From UBA8949 sp942493365 (GTDB lineage: Bacteria; Bacillota; Clostridia; Saccharofermentanales; UBA5734): 64,000 nucleotides of DNA. Made by a program: the position numbers and the translations under genes. This document shows positions 12,459-20,577 of the stretch, piece by piece. The DNA lies in assembly GCA_942493365.1 (NCBI GenBank), contig OW818697.1, positions 1-64,000 on the forward strand, written 5' to 3'. Each line of letters begins with the position of its first letter. Position 1 is the first letter of the stretch. The notes under the pieces were generated by a model. The model worked only from the letters and a program-made list of their open reading frames with translations. It did no database searches and was not told the origin of the DNA.

Positions 12459-13346
12459 TCACTCCAGATTCTGGATTTGTTCGCGGATTTTTTCCAGTTC
12501 GCTCTTGAGGGTGACGACCCGGTTAATCAGCTCAAGGTCGTTGGCCTTGGAGCCGATGGTGTTGATCTCGCGGTTGATTTCCTGGACCAGGAAATCGAGC
12601 TTTTTGCCGATTGGTTCGTCGGTGGCCAGGATGGTGTCAAGCTGACGTAGATGGCTGTTCAGACGGACCAGTTCTTCGTCGATGGCACATTTGTCGGCAA
12701 AGATCGCCACCTCGCCCGCCAACCGCTGTTCGTCAAAGAGTTCAGCGGCTTTGTCGCCCAGCAGATCGTTAATCCGCGTGGCCAGCCGTTCGCGGTAATC
12801 GGCTATCACCAACGGTGCGCGATCGGCAATTTCCTGACACAAGGCCTTGAGGGTTTGATTACGACCGGTCAGGTCGTCGGCCAAACGCTGACCCTCAAGA
12901 CGCCGCATCTGGATCAACGCGGCCAGGGCTTGCTGAAGGGCTTCCTGCAGCAGCGACCAGACGCTTTCGGGATCCAGAGTAGTCGATTCCACCTGCAGCA
13001 CATCGGAAAAACGGCTTATGACAGCAGCATTTAGGCCTTCGGGAACATCGGCTGCAGCTGCAATTTCGCGCAGCGCCGTGGCGTAGGCTCGGGCCAGTCC
13101 GGTATCACAGCTGACGCGGCAGGCGTCGGCGCTGTTGTCGGAAAAATTGATGAAGACATCCACCTTGCCGCGGGCCACCTGGCGGACGATTTCTTCTCTC
13201 ACGCGATTCTCCAGCGCAGCAAGCACACGCGGCATGCGGATCTGCACATCACAAAAGCGATTGTTGACGGATTTGATCTCAACCGAAAGACGCCGGTCTG
13301 ATCCAATTGCTTCTCCTCGTCCATATCCGGTCATGCTGGCGGCCAT
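12459..13346 (-). CDS. yicC: YicC-type endoribonuclease
   Basis: 295 residues. The N terminus MAASMTGYGRGE and the central KSVNNRFCDVQIRMPR are hallmarks of the YicC/YloC family, and the C terminus has the DUF1732 region (GKKLDFLVQEINREINTIGS, then SELEKIREQIQN). Family members are endoribonucleases that act on RNA such as small regulatory RNAs. The start ATG at 13346 follows GAGGAGTTGAATT. It heads the operon yicC-remA-gmk-rpoZ-glyS-ppdK, with a good promoter about 40 bp upstream of the start. The next gene starts 6 bp after its stop. Confidence 0.95.
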   Translation of the reverse strand: MAASMTGYGRGEAIGSDRRLSVEIKSVNNRFCDVQIRMPRVLAALENRVREEIVRQVARGKVDVFINFSDNSADACRVSCDTGLARAYATALREIAAAADVPEGLNAAVISRFSDVLQVESTTLDPESVWSLLQEALQQALAALIQMRRLEGQRLADDLTGRNQTLKALCQEIADRAPLVIADYRERLATRINDLLGDKAAELFDEQRLAGEVAIFADKCAIDEELVRLNSHLRQLDTILATDEPIGKKLDFLVQEINREINTIGSKANDLELINRVVTLKSELEKIREQIQNLE

Positions 13347-13385
13347 AATTCAACTCCTCGCGGCGTAATTGGTATAAGCTTATTG

Positions 13386-13414
13386 ATTATATCTTATGCG
13401 CGGTTTTAATGCAA
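13386..13414 (-). promoter_or_regulatory. Promoter of the yicC-ppdK operon
   Basis: On the minus strand TTGCAT (13414-13409), a 17-bp spacer and a perfect TATAAT (13391-13386) lie just upstream of the yicC ribosome binding site. Confidence 0.75.
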
Positions 13415-13513
13415 CTGACAATAATGCCTTCTCACTTAGAGCGGCAATGGTTTCAGGGATTTTCAAGAAATTTTCCAGACGTTTTTCGACTTGAAATTCG
13501 ATATTCAAAACCT

Positions 13514-14218
13514 TCACACGCGTAGCGGCTGAAATTTAAGATAATCGGCGGCTGCCAGCTTGTAGATGACCCGCCCGGCAGGTCCAGTCAGATCGAAGGA
13601 CGCGGCGCTGTGGATGTGGCCGAAAATGCACTGACTGACCCCGAATTCCTCCATCAGGTCGGTGAAGAGCGTGGCACGACCGTCGCGGCCGAAGGGTGGA
13701 TAATGCAGGCAGACAATCAGCTCGCGGTCGGGTTGGCGCAGTGGTGCGGCAGCCTCCAGCGACAAGCGCAGTCGACCGACCTCGCGGTGGTAGATCTTGT
13801 CGTCACTGGCTGTGAAATCGGGGTCGTCGGGCAGAAGCCAGCCGCGCGTGCCGCAGACGATACGGTCGGGTGGGATGAAAATACCGTTGTTACGCAGGAA
13901 GGACAACGTGGACAGTCCTTCATCGTGGCAGAACTTTTCGTTTTTGGCCAGTGAGGTCCACCAATAGTCGTGATTGCCGCGGGAGAGAATCTTGCGACCG
14001 GGCAGCGCGTCGAGAAAACGCAGATCGGGCAGCGCGTCGGCCAGTTGCATCGCCCAGGAAATGTCGCCAGGGATGACGACGGTGTCATCCGGGCCGACGG
14101 TCGCCTGCCAGTTGGCGGCCAGACGCTGTTCGTGATCATCCCAGCGACTGCCGAAGATGGCCATGGGCTTGTTGACGCCGAAGCCCAGATGTGGGTCCGC
14201 AATGACGAAAAGGGCCAT
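13514..14218 (-). CDS. Metallophosphoesterase
   Basis: A 234-residue calcineurin-like phosphoesterase. Metal-binding motifs are in order: ADPHLG (8-13, the D-x-H), PGDISW (about 50-55, the GD), RGNHDYWW (about 79-86, the GNHD), CLHYPPF (about 170) and FGHIHS (about 199-204, the GHxH). It probably uses two metal ions to hydrolyse a phosphoester. The substrate cannot be told from sequence. It starts 1 bp after the uvrC stop, with an AGGAGGCATAAG site inside the end of uvrC, so it is cotranscribed with the HPr-like and uvrC genes. Confidence 0.9.
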   Translation of the reverse strand: MALFVIADPHLGFGVNKPMAIFGSRWDDHEQRLAANWQATVGPDDTVVIPGDISWAMQLADALPDLRFLDALPGRKILSRGNHDYWWTSLAKNEKFCHDEGLSTLSFLRNNGIFIPPDRIVCGTRGWLLPDDPDFTASDDKIYHREVGRLRLSLEAAAPLRQPDRELIVCLHYPPFGRDGRATLFTDLMEEFGVSQCIFGHIHSAASFDLTGPAGRVIYKLAAADYLKFQPLRV

Positions 14219-14219
14219 C

Positions 14220-16130
14220 TTATGCCTCCTGATGAAAGTGATTGTAGACGGCCAGCGCCGCCGTCTCGCTCAGGCCGGGCAGTGCCTGCAGCGCGTCGAG
14301 GCTGGCCTGTCCGACACCCTTGATAGTTTTGAAATGTTGCAGTAAGAGGCGACGGCGGGCGGGGCCGATGCCGTCAATGCCTTCGAGCGAAAAGCGGGTT
14401 GTGCGTTTCTGGTGAAGTTTGCTGCGATATTGGCCGGCAAAGCGATGAGCCTCGTCCTGAATGGCTGTCAGCAGACGCAGTAGCCCCATCTGATCGGTTG
14501 TGTCCATCTGACCGGTTTGGGCTTCGGCGATTAATAGCGCGCCGTCGCTGCGCCGCGCGGGTGTCAGTTCGATGATGCTGCCATCCGGTAGCGCCAGTCC
14601 GCGGGTGCGATGCCGGTCGTCCTTGACCATACCGGCTACGGCCAGATCCAGTTTCATTTCGTCAAGCACCTGCAGCGCCGCCGAGACATGTCCGCGGCCA
14701 CCATCGATCAGGATCAGATCGGGACGGCTGCCAAATTCCTGATCGGCCAGATGACCCAGTCGCCGACGCAGGGTTTCACGGATCGCCTCGTAGTCATCGG
14801 TTCCCTCGAGATAATCCAGTTTGAACAGTCGGTATTGCTGACGGGCGGGTTTGCCTTCCTGAAAAACCACCAGGCTGGCGGCCTTGTCCTGCTCGCCGGT
14901 GTTGGAAATATCGATGGCCTCGATGCGGTGAATCGGCCGTTCGCCCGCAGCCGCAACGGATAGCAAGCGCAGGGCCTCCTGCAGTGCGGTCTGGCCGCTG
15001 CCACCCAGCAGGGTGTGGCGGCGCAGGGCTTCCTCGGCATTGCTAAGGGCCATTTTCAGCAACTGGCTGTCGTCGCCGCGTTGTGGGTGACGAAGGGCGC
15101 AACGGCCCTGGCGCAGCTGACGCAGATAGGCCGTCAACGTGTCCTGGTCGGGCAGATCGACCGGCAGCAGAATCTCCGGCGGCACAACAGCGGCGTCCGG
15201 ATAGTGCTGGGCGATAAAGGCGCTCAGCACCTCGGCATCGGTCTGATCGCTTTCAGGCCAAAAGCAGGCGGCGGCGGCGACCAGACGACCTTGCCGGATT
15301 TCCAGCTTCTGCAGGCTCATTTCGCTGCCATTGCGGGCAATCGCCAGTACGTCCTTGTCTTCGGCTTTGCTGCTGACCACCTTCTGCTTGGCCATCAGTT
15401 TTTCCATCGCTTGGATGCGGTCGCGCATCAGGGCTGCAGCTTCATAGTTCAGGTTTTCGGCTGCGGCGGCCATTTCAGCTTTTAAGCCGTCGAGCAATTC
15501 GCGGGTGTGGCCTTCGAGAAAACGGCAGATGTTCTCCATCACCGCACGATAGGCCGTCGCCGGTACGTCGCCCTTGCAGGGTCCGATGCAGCGGCCGATG
15601 TGATAGTTGAGGCAAGGACGTTCCTTGCCAATGTCGCGTGGCAGCTGGCGGCGGCAGGTTTTCATCGGGAAAATTGATTGCAGCGCGTGCAGGGCATGGA
15701 AAACATCGCCGCCCAAATAGGGACCGAAATAGCGCGCTCCCGCCTCGTGATCGCTGCCGATGCGAAAGGCTTTGAGCAGCCGCGGATAGGTTTCGTTGAG
15801 CGTCACTTTGATGTAGGGGTAATCGCGATCGTCGCGCAGCAGAATATTGTAGTGCGGCTGGTGCTTTTTGATCAGCGTCGATTCGAGAATCAGCGCTTCC
15901 AGTTCGTTGGCACAATAAATCGTTGAGAAATCGGCAATCCGGGCAATCATCGCCAGCACCTTGGGCGTGCCCTGGGGGTTGGCGTTGAAATAACTGCGCA
16001 GTCGGCTGCGTAAATTGATCGCTTTACCGACATAGATAATAGAACCCGCGGCGTCTTTCATGATATAGACTCCGGGGCTCTGTTGGACCAGGTCAAGCCT
16101 GGCATCAAGCTGGATATTCGTTTTGTTCAT
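14220..16130 (-). CDS. uvrC: Excinuclease ABC subunit C
   Basis: A 636-residue nucleotide-excision-repair nuclease that makes both incisions with UvrA and UvrB. The GIY-YIG domain is at the N terminus (SPGVYIMKDAAGSIIYVGKA, about 18-37). A UvrB-interacting UVR segment follows (about 205-240, EMAAAAENLNYEAAALMRDR). The RNase H-like endonuclease region contains LILIDGGRGHVSAA (about 470-485), and the C terminus has the helix-hairpin-helix IDGIGPARRRLLLQHF. The length is standard. It lies 17 bp after the HPr-like gene. No strong ribosome binding site precedes the ATG at 16130. Confidence 0.97.
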   Translation of the reverse strand: MNKTNIQLDARLDLVQQSPGVYIMKDAAGSIIYVGKAINLRSRLRSYFNANPQGTPKVLAMIARIADFSTIYCANELEALILESTLIKKHQPHYNILLRDDRDYPYIKVTLNETYPRLLKAFRIGSDHEAGARYFGPYLGGDVFHALHALQSIFPMKTCRRQLPRDIGKERPCLNYHIGRCIGPCKGDVPATAYRAVMENICRFLEGHTRELLDGLKAEMAAAAENLNYEAAALMRDRIQAMEKLMAKQKVVSSKAEDKDVLAIARNGSEMSLQKLEIRQGRLVAAAACFWPESDQTDAEVLSAFIAQHYPDAAVVPPEILLPVDLPDQDTLTAYLRQLRQGRCALRHPQRGDDSQLLKMALSNAEEALRRHTLLGGSGQTALQEALRLLSVAAAGERPIHRIEAIDISNTGEQDKAASLVVFQEGKPARQQYRLFKLDYLEGTDDYEAIRETLRRRLGHLADQEFGSRPDLILIDGGRGHVSAALQVLDEMKLDLAVAGMVKDDRHRTRGLALPDGSIIELTPARRSDGALLIAEAQTGQMDTTDQMGLLRLLTAIQDEAHRFAGQYRSKLHQKRTTRFSLEGIDGIGPARRRLLLQHFKTIKGVGQASLDALQALPGLSETAALAVYNHFHQEA

Positions 16131-16147
16131 CGTCTGTTGTGGTCAGC

Positions 16148-16408
16148 TTAGAAGGAAGGACTGATCAGGTAGCTGGCTATGACATCAAGGGCTTCGGTTT
16201 CATCATGACCGTCGGTGGAAACCTGCAATTCCATGCCGTTTTCGATGCCCAAGGACATGACGCCGAGCAGACTTTTGGCATTCGCGCGTCGTTCACCTTT
16301 GGACAGCCAGATGCTCGCTTTGTATGTCGATGCTTTCTGGATCAGTACTGCTACGGCCTTCATATGCAGGGCCTCGTCACACTTGAATTGGACCGTTTTG
16401 GTTAACAT
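16148..16408 (-). CDS. HPr-like phosphocarrier protein
   Basis: An 86-residue HPr fold protein. His15 (in EALHMKAVA) and Ser46 (in NAKSLLG) stand at the canonical phosphorylation positions for enzyme I and HPr kinase. The usual GLHARPA box is changed: Ala16, Arg17 and Pro18 are Met, Lys and Ala. It may therefore be a PTS HPr of a divergent lineage, or a Crh-like regulatory paralogue that keeps the His. No enzyme I, HPr kinase or PTS permease is in the window. The ATG follows GGAGGAATTATC, and a TTGACA/TATACT promoter lies upstream. It is followed by uvrC. Confidence 0.85.
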   Translation of the reverse strand: MLTKTVQFKCDEALHMKAVAVLIQKASTYKASIWLSKGERRANAKSLLGVMSLGIENGMELQVSTDGHDETEALDVIASYLISPSF

Positions 16409-16466
16409 GATAATTCCTCCAAAAGCCTGTGGCTGTTGCCGCGATCAGCGATTTTCAGCTGAATAC

Positions 16467-16496
16467 AGTATAGATTTATTGCTTTGACTTTGTCAA
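16467..16496 (-). promoter_or_regulatory. Promoter of the HPr-like/uvrC operon
   Basis: TTGACA (16496-16491), an 18-bp spacer and TATACT (16472-16467) on the minus strand, about 60 bp before the HPr-like start. Confidence 0.75.
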
Positions 16497-16548
16497 CAAA
16501 GACAGGCGCCACGCCCCATGCGGTCGCTATTTTGCACAAATTTGCTGA

Positions 16549-17010
16549 TTACGTCTGAAAATTTTTAAGCATTATGATGGCATCTTCGCCGTTATCCTCG
16601 TAGTAACCGCGACGCAGGCCTGCGGGGACAAAGCCGCCACCCTGGTAGAGCCGGATAGCGGGGGTGTTGCCGACCCGTACCTCGAGGGTCAGCAGGCTGA
16701 GTCGTTCTGACTTGGCGATACTGATCAGCGCTTCGAGCAATCGTTGCCCCACGCCGCGGCGCTGCCATGGCGGGGCAACGGCAATGTTGGTGATCTGCCC
16801 TTCGTCGAGGACAATCCAGCAGGCGGCGTAGCCGACCAATTCGCCGTCGGGCAGGACGGCAGCCAGATAACGGGCGGCTGGGTTGTTTGCGATGTCAAGG
16901 CGCAGCGATTCCTCGCTCCACGGTATCGCAAAGCAAGCGTTTTCCAGCACAATCAAACTGGGCAGGTCGTCCAGCGTCACGGCGCGGATGGTTAAAGCCG
17001 GTTCAGACAT
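16549..17010 (-). CDS. rimI: Ribosomal-protein-alanine N-acetyltransferase-like (RimI)
   Basis: A 153-residue GNAT acetyltransferase. The acetyl-CoA site is motif A, ITNIAVAPPWQRRGVGQRLL (about 72-91, with the QRRGVG loop), and the family end GNTPAIRLYQGGGFVPAGLRRGYY is present. RimI acetylates the N-terminal Ala of ribosomal protein S18 in E. coli, and relatives may have wider targets. The start overlaps tsaB by 8 bp, and the tsaE-tsaB-rimI order is widespread, which supports RimI over another GNAT. Confidence 0.92.
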   Translation of the reverse strand: MSEPALTIRAVTLDDLPSLIVLENACFAIPWSEESLRLDIANNPAARYLAAVLPDGELVGYAACWIVLDEGQITNIAVAPPWQRRGVGQRLLEALISIAKSERLSLLTLEVRVGNTPAIRLYQGGGFVPAGLRRGYYEDNGEDAIIMLKNFQT

Positions 17011-17695
17011 GCTGCTCGGCCTTGCGGCGTTCGGCCTGCGAGAGCGACAGGTACTGCGGCATCAGCAGTTGCGGCAAACCGGGATTGCCAAGTTCCAGTT
17101 GAATTTCGGCCAGCTCGGCGATGGCGGCGGCGCGGGGCAGCGCGGCAACAGCTGGGGCGATTTGGGTGCCGTCAAGGACGGGTATGCCGCAGGATTGAAA
17201 GAACGCCTCCGGTTGGTGCCCAACAAGTAAAACACTGCTTTTGTAAAGTCGCAGCGTCTCGACAAAGTCCGCCGCCAAAATATTGGCCGGTGCGATGATT
17301 TCCGCCCCGTCTCGCCAGGCTGAGGCATAGATGCGTTGATTGCGCGCATCCAGCATCGGGCAGATGATCAGATCCGGGCAGGCGGCATAGGGCCAGGCCA
17401 TGGCGGCCAGCGTCGAAATGCCGATGGCCGGCTTGCCGGCAGCGAAGGCCATGGCCTTCATGGCGCTGACGCCGATGCGAATGCCGGTGTAGGAGCCTGG
17501 GCCGATGGCACAGGCCAAGGCGTCAGCGTCCTGAACGGCCACACCGCAGCGACGGCATAGATCCTCGATCAGCGGCAGCAGCGTAACCGAATGGGGCTGA
17601 GCGCTTTTAAGCGTGGTTTCGGCCAGCAGGCAGCCATTCTGCCAAAGGGCAGCGCTGACGGCAGCGCCGGTGGTATCGCAGGCGATGATCATCAT
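17003..17695 (-). CDS. tsaB: tRNA threonylcarbamoyladenosine protein TsaB
   Basis: 230 residues with an ASKHA fold: the N terminus IIACDTTGAAVSAAL and the helix ALACAIGPGSYTGIRIGVSAMKAMA (about 58-82) are typical. TsaB partners with TsaD and TsaE to make the t6A modification at position 37 of tRNAs reading ANN codons. TsaD is not in this window. The protein lacks a complete kinase-type active site, as usual for TsaB. The start overlaps tsaE by four bases and the end overlaps rimI. Confidence 0.95.
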   Translation of the reverse strand: MMIIACDTTGAAVSAALWQNGCLLAETTLKSAQPHSVTLLPLIEDLCRRCGVAVQDADALACAIGPGSYTGIRIGVSAMKAMAFAAGKPAIGISTLAAMAWPYAACPDLIICPMLDARNQRIYASAWRDGAEIIAPANILAADFVETLRLYKSSVLLVGHQPEAFFQSCGIPVLDGTQIAPAVAALPRAAAIAELAEIQLELGNPGLPQLLMPQYLSLSQAERRKAEQHV

Positions 17696-18201
17696 AAGGT
17701 GTTCTCCTTATCGGGGCTGAGCAAGGCAATCAGCGCAGCCAAACGCTGCGGTCGGCTTGGCCATTCGATCTCAAGGCGTCGTTGCAGCGGCTGGTCGGGG
17801 TCGGTCGGAAAAAGGCGGATGCGCAGGGTTCTGACTGGCAGAATCGGGGCAATCAGGCTGCCCCATTCTACAACACATACCCCGCTTTGGTCGAAGTATT
17901 CGTCCAGTCCGATGTCGCAAAAATCATCGCTGCCCGTCAGGCGGTACACATCAAAGTGAAAAAGGCTCAACCCCCCCGGCAAAGCCGGATGTTCGATCAA
18001 AAGGGTGAAGGTTGGGCTGGAAACCGGCACGCGGCAACCGAGTCCGGCGGCGATGCCCCTTGTCAGAGCGGTCTTGCCCGCGCCGAGATCACCATCAAGG
18101 CTGACGACATCATCGGGGCGTAGCAAGGCAGCCAGCTGCCGGCCGAATGCCTCAGTCTGCTCCGGCCCTTCCGAGATCAGGGTCATGCTTTCTGGCAGCA
18201 T
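17692..18201 (-). CDS. tsaE: tRNA threonylcarbamoyladenosine ATPase TsaE
   Basis: A 169-residue P-loop ATPase of the t6A complex. The Walker A is GDLGAGKTALTRGIA (about 38-52). SSPTFTLLIEH, then LFHFDVYRL and the VVEWGS segment, are family signatures. The start ATG at 18201 shares one base with the stop of the amidohydrolase gene (TGATG). A second ATG five codons on is also possible. It forms a coupled group with tsaB and rimI. Confidence 0.95.
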   Translation of the reverse strand: MLPESMTLISEGPEQTEAFGRQLAALLRPDDVVSLDGDLGAGKTALTRGIAAGLGCRVPVSSPTFTLLIEHPALPGGLSLFHFDVYRLTGSDDFCDIGLDEYFDQSGVCVVEWGSLIAPILPVRTLRIRLFPTDPDQPLQRRLEIEWPSRPQRLAALIALLSPDKENTL

Positions 18202-19448
18202 CAGCGGGGGACCCCCGGGCGGTCAACCTTGAACACCAGCCTGCCCTGGCTGAAGACTTGCTGGGCCTGGCTGCGGAATTCCAGGGGATGGCCATTGAAA
18301 AGTGCCACATCGGCATGCTTGCCAACATCAAGGCTGCCCAGGCGATCGCCGGCGCCGCATAAACGCGCGGCCGTGATGGTGATGGCGGCCAGCGCCAGCT
18401 GCTCGTCCATACCGGCACGCACGGCGACCGCGGCACTGACCGGTAGATATTGAATCGGGATGACCGGATGATCGGTCATGATCGCAACGGGAATGCCGGC
18501 GGCCGCCAGAATGCCGGGGTTGCTGATGCTGGAGCGGCTCAACTCGGGCTTGCTGCGGTCGGACAGGAGCGGTCCGATGATAACGCCCTCGAGGCGGCCG
18601 AGGCCAGCCTGGCCACAGCCGCGACCTTCGCCCAAGCCAGCCTGGTACTCGGTGGTCAGCAGATCGACGATGCGATAGCCTTCGGTGCAGTGATCAATCG
18701 TGTAACGCAGGCCAAATTCATTGGCGATGCGAATAGCGGTCAATATATCGTCGGTGCGATGGGCGTGAATTTTGAGCGGCAGTTCTCCGGTTAATACAGG
18801 CTGCAGAGCCTCCCAACGGGCGTCGCGGGTGAAACTGACGGCGGGGTCGGCCGCTTTGCGGGTTTTGTCCATGCGATAGTCCCGCGCTTTGCAAAGCGCG
18901 TCGCGCAGAATGGCGGCGGTCGCCATACGGGTCGAGGGGGATTTATCCTTTTGCGCGTAAACACGCATGGGGTTCTCGCCGAAGGCCGCTTTCATGGCTG
19001 CTTTGGGGATGATGGCCATGTCCTCGGTTGTGCGTCCGCTGGTCCGAAGCAGGGCAAAGTGTCCGGCCAGCACATTGGCGCTGCCCGGTCCGGTCATGAC
19101 CGCAGTCACGCCGTGCTCCAGCCCCTCTTTGAAACAGGCATCGTCATAAAAGATGCCATCGACCGCCTGCAGCTGCGGTGTCAGCGGATCGCTCATCTCG
19201 TTGCCGTTGTCTGGGTCCTGGCGCTGGCCGTCCTCGTACAGACCGACATGGCAGTGCGCGTCGATCATGCCGGGCATCAGCCAACCCCCCGCGGCGTCGA
19301 TAACCTCGACACCCAGCGCAGCCGCCAGACTGGCCGGCGGCTCACCAAAGCCGACCGCGGTGATCAGCGGCGGCTCGATGGTCAGATAGCCCAGTCGGGC
19401 GGTTTCGCCGGTCATGGTCAGAAGCATGGCATTTTGAATCAGAATCAT
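18201..19448 (-). CDS. Amidohydrolase (metal-dependent hydrolase)
   Basis: A 415-residue amidohydrolase-superfamily enzyme. The N-terminal beta-sandwich leads to PGMIDAHCHVG (HxH metal site, about 55-65), then LKIHAHRTDD and YTIDHCTEG with the next metal histidines, and IMTDHPVIP with the catalytic Asp. The C-terminal ADVALFNGHPLEF is typical of imidazolonepropionase/dihydroorotase-like members. It is related to the 'imidazolonepropionase-like' amidohydrolases of Firmicutes, and its substrate is unknown. The ATG at 19448 follows ATGAGGTTATCGGT. Upstream in-frame codons lack a ribosome binding site. It follows the rpsI terminator and leads into tsaE. Confidence 0.88.
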   Translation of the reverse strand: MILIQNAMLLTMTGETARLGYLTIEPPLITAVGFGEPPASLAAALGVEVIDAAGGWLMPGMIDAHCHVGLYEDGQRQDPDNGNEMSDPLTPQLQAVDGIFYDDACFKEGLEHGVTAVMTGPGSANVLAGHFALLRTSGRTTEDMAIIPKAAMKAAFGENPMRVYAQKDKSPSTRMATAAILRDALCKARDYRMDKTRKAADPAVSFTRDARWEALQPVLTGELPLKIHAHRTDDILTAIRIANEFGLRYTIDHCTEGYRIVDLLTTEYQAGLGEGRGCGQAGLGRLEGVIIGPLLSDRSKPELSRSSISNPGILAAAGIPVAIMTDHPVIPIQYLPVSAAVAVRAGMDEQLALAAITITAARLCGAGDRLGSLDVGKHADVALFNGHPLEFRSQAQQVFSQGRLVFKVDRPGVPR

Positions 19449-19479
19449 ACCGATAACCTCATTACAGTTTGTTTCATAA

Positions 19480-19518
19480 GCAAAAACGGGCAGGGGCATT
19501 GTGTGTCCCTGTCCCGTT
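19480..19518 (-). terminator. Terminator after rpsI
   Basis: On the minus strand AAACGGGACAGGG pairs imperfectly with CCCCTGCCCGTTT, followed by TTTGC. It lies 33 bp past the rpsI stop and before the amidohydrolase gene. The stem has a C/A-type interruption. Confidence 0.65.
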
Positions 19519-19550
19519 TCGGCGAGAATTCGTTTGACCAGTGGCCAGGC

Positions 19551-19961
19551 TTAACGCTTGGAGAACTGGGAAGCTTTTCTGGCTTTCTTGAGTCCGTACT
19601 TTTTTCTTTCCTTCATGCGGGAGTCACGGGTCAGGAAGCCGGCTTTCTTGAGAATCGCCTTGTACGCCTCTTCGTCAGCCTTGACGAGCGCACGGGACAG
19701 GCCATGACGGATGGCGCCGGCTTGACCGGACAGACCGCCGCCGAGAACTTTACAGATGATGTCAAAGCTTTCCACCGTGTCGGTGGCAACGAGCGGCTGG
19801 CGAATGATCAGCTTTAAGATTTCTGTGCCGAAATAGTCGTCGATGGACTTATCGTTTACAGTGATCTGGCCTTTGCCAGGGTAGACACGGACACAGGCAA
19901 TCGCGTTTTTGCGACGACCGGTTCCGTAGAAAAATGTTTTAACAACTTTTTTGGTAACCAT
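19551..19961 (-). CDS. rpsI: 30S ribosomal protein S9
   Basis: 136 residues with the S9 core YGTGRRKNAIACVRVYPG near the N terminus, GGGLSGQAGAIRHGLSRAL in the middle and the basic tail KERKKYGLKKARKASQFSKR that reaches the ribosomal P site. It is 21 bp after rplM, the universal bacterial order. A stem-loop terminator follows. Confidence 0.98.
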   Translation of the reverse strand: MVTKKVVKTFFYGTGRRKNAIACVRVYPGKGQITVNDKSIDDYFGTEILKLIIRQPLVATDTVESFDIICKVLGGGLSGQAGAIRHGLSRALVKADEEAYKAILKKAGFLTRDSRMKERKKYGLKKARKASQFSKR

Positions 19962-19982
19962 ATCCTGGATATCCTCCCCTTA

Positions 19983-20417
19983 TTATATTGAAAGTTTGAG
20001 TGCTTCGGGTTTCTGAGCGGCCTGTTCGTGTTCGGCTCCGGCGTAAACGAAAAGCTTTTTGAACATCGCGCGGCCCAGGGCGTTTTTGGGCAGCATGCCC
20101 TTAACAGCCAGTTCCAGGACCTTCTCCGGTTTCTTCTGCATCATGTCGCGATACTTGATTTCTTTGAGACCGCCGGGATGCAGGGTGTGATAACGGTAGA
20201 GTTTCTGATCCAGCTTGTTGCCGGTCAGAACCATCTTGGACGCGTTGATCACGATCACATTGTCACCGGTGTCGAGAAAGGGTGTATATTGGGGCTTGTT
20301 TTTGCCCCGCAGAATTTTGGCCACTTCACTGGCCAGACGACCCAGAACCAGGCCATCGGCGTCTACGACATACCATTTTCTCTGAATATCAGAGAGTTTT
20401 GCTACGTAAGTACTCAT
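19983..20417 (-). CDS. rplM: 50S ribosomal protein L13
   Basis: 144 residues with the L13 signatures WYVVDADGLVLGRLASEVAK, DNVIVINASKMVLTGNK and the end region VKGMLPKNALGRAMFKKL. It heads the rplM-rpsI operon. The ATG follows GGAGGTATGCTGACAG. Confidence 0.98.
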   Translation of the reverse strand: MSTYVAKLSDIQRKWYVVDADGLVLGRLASEVAKILRGKNKPQYTPFLDTGDNVIVINASKMVLTGNKLDQKLYRYHTLHPGGLKEIKYRDMMQKKPEKVLELAVKGMLPKNALGRAMFKKLFVYAGAEHEQAAQKPEALKLSI

Positions 20418-20483
20418 CTGTCAGCATACCTCCAAATAATCGATTGCAGCCAGATCAATCCCTGGTCGTGCAAATGCTTTTAC

Positions 20484-20512
20484 ATTCTAATCAGGATTGA
20501 GCGTTCTGTCAA
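20484..20512 (-). promoter_or_regulatory. Promoter of rplM-rpsI
   Basis: A perfect TTGACA (20512-20507), a 17-bp spacer and TAGAAT (20489-20484) on the minus strand, giving a leader of about 60 nt before rplM. Confidence 0.8.
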
Positions 20513-20577
20513 GAGGCGATTTAAATTAGACGACTGGATTGCGATTTTTCTGCGATTTTCTGCTATTTTTGGGGCAT

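Noticed and set aside
18951..19817. A 288-codon open frame on the plus strand spanning two minus-strand genes
   Set aside because: It runs antisense across the amidohydrolase and rpsI, crossing their terminator, and has no family resemblance.
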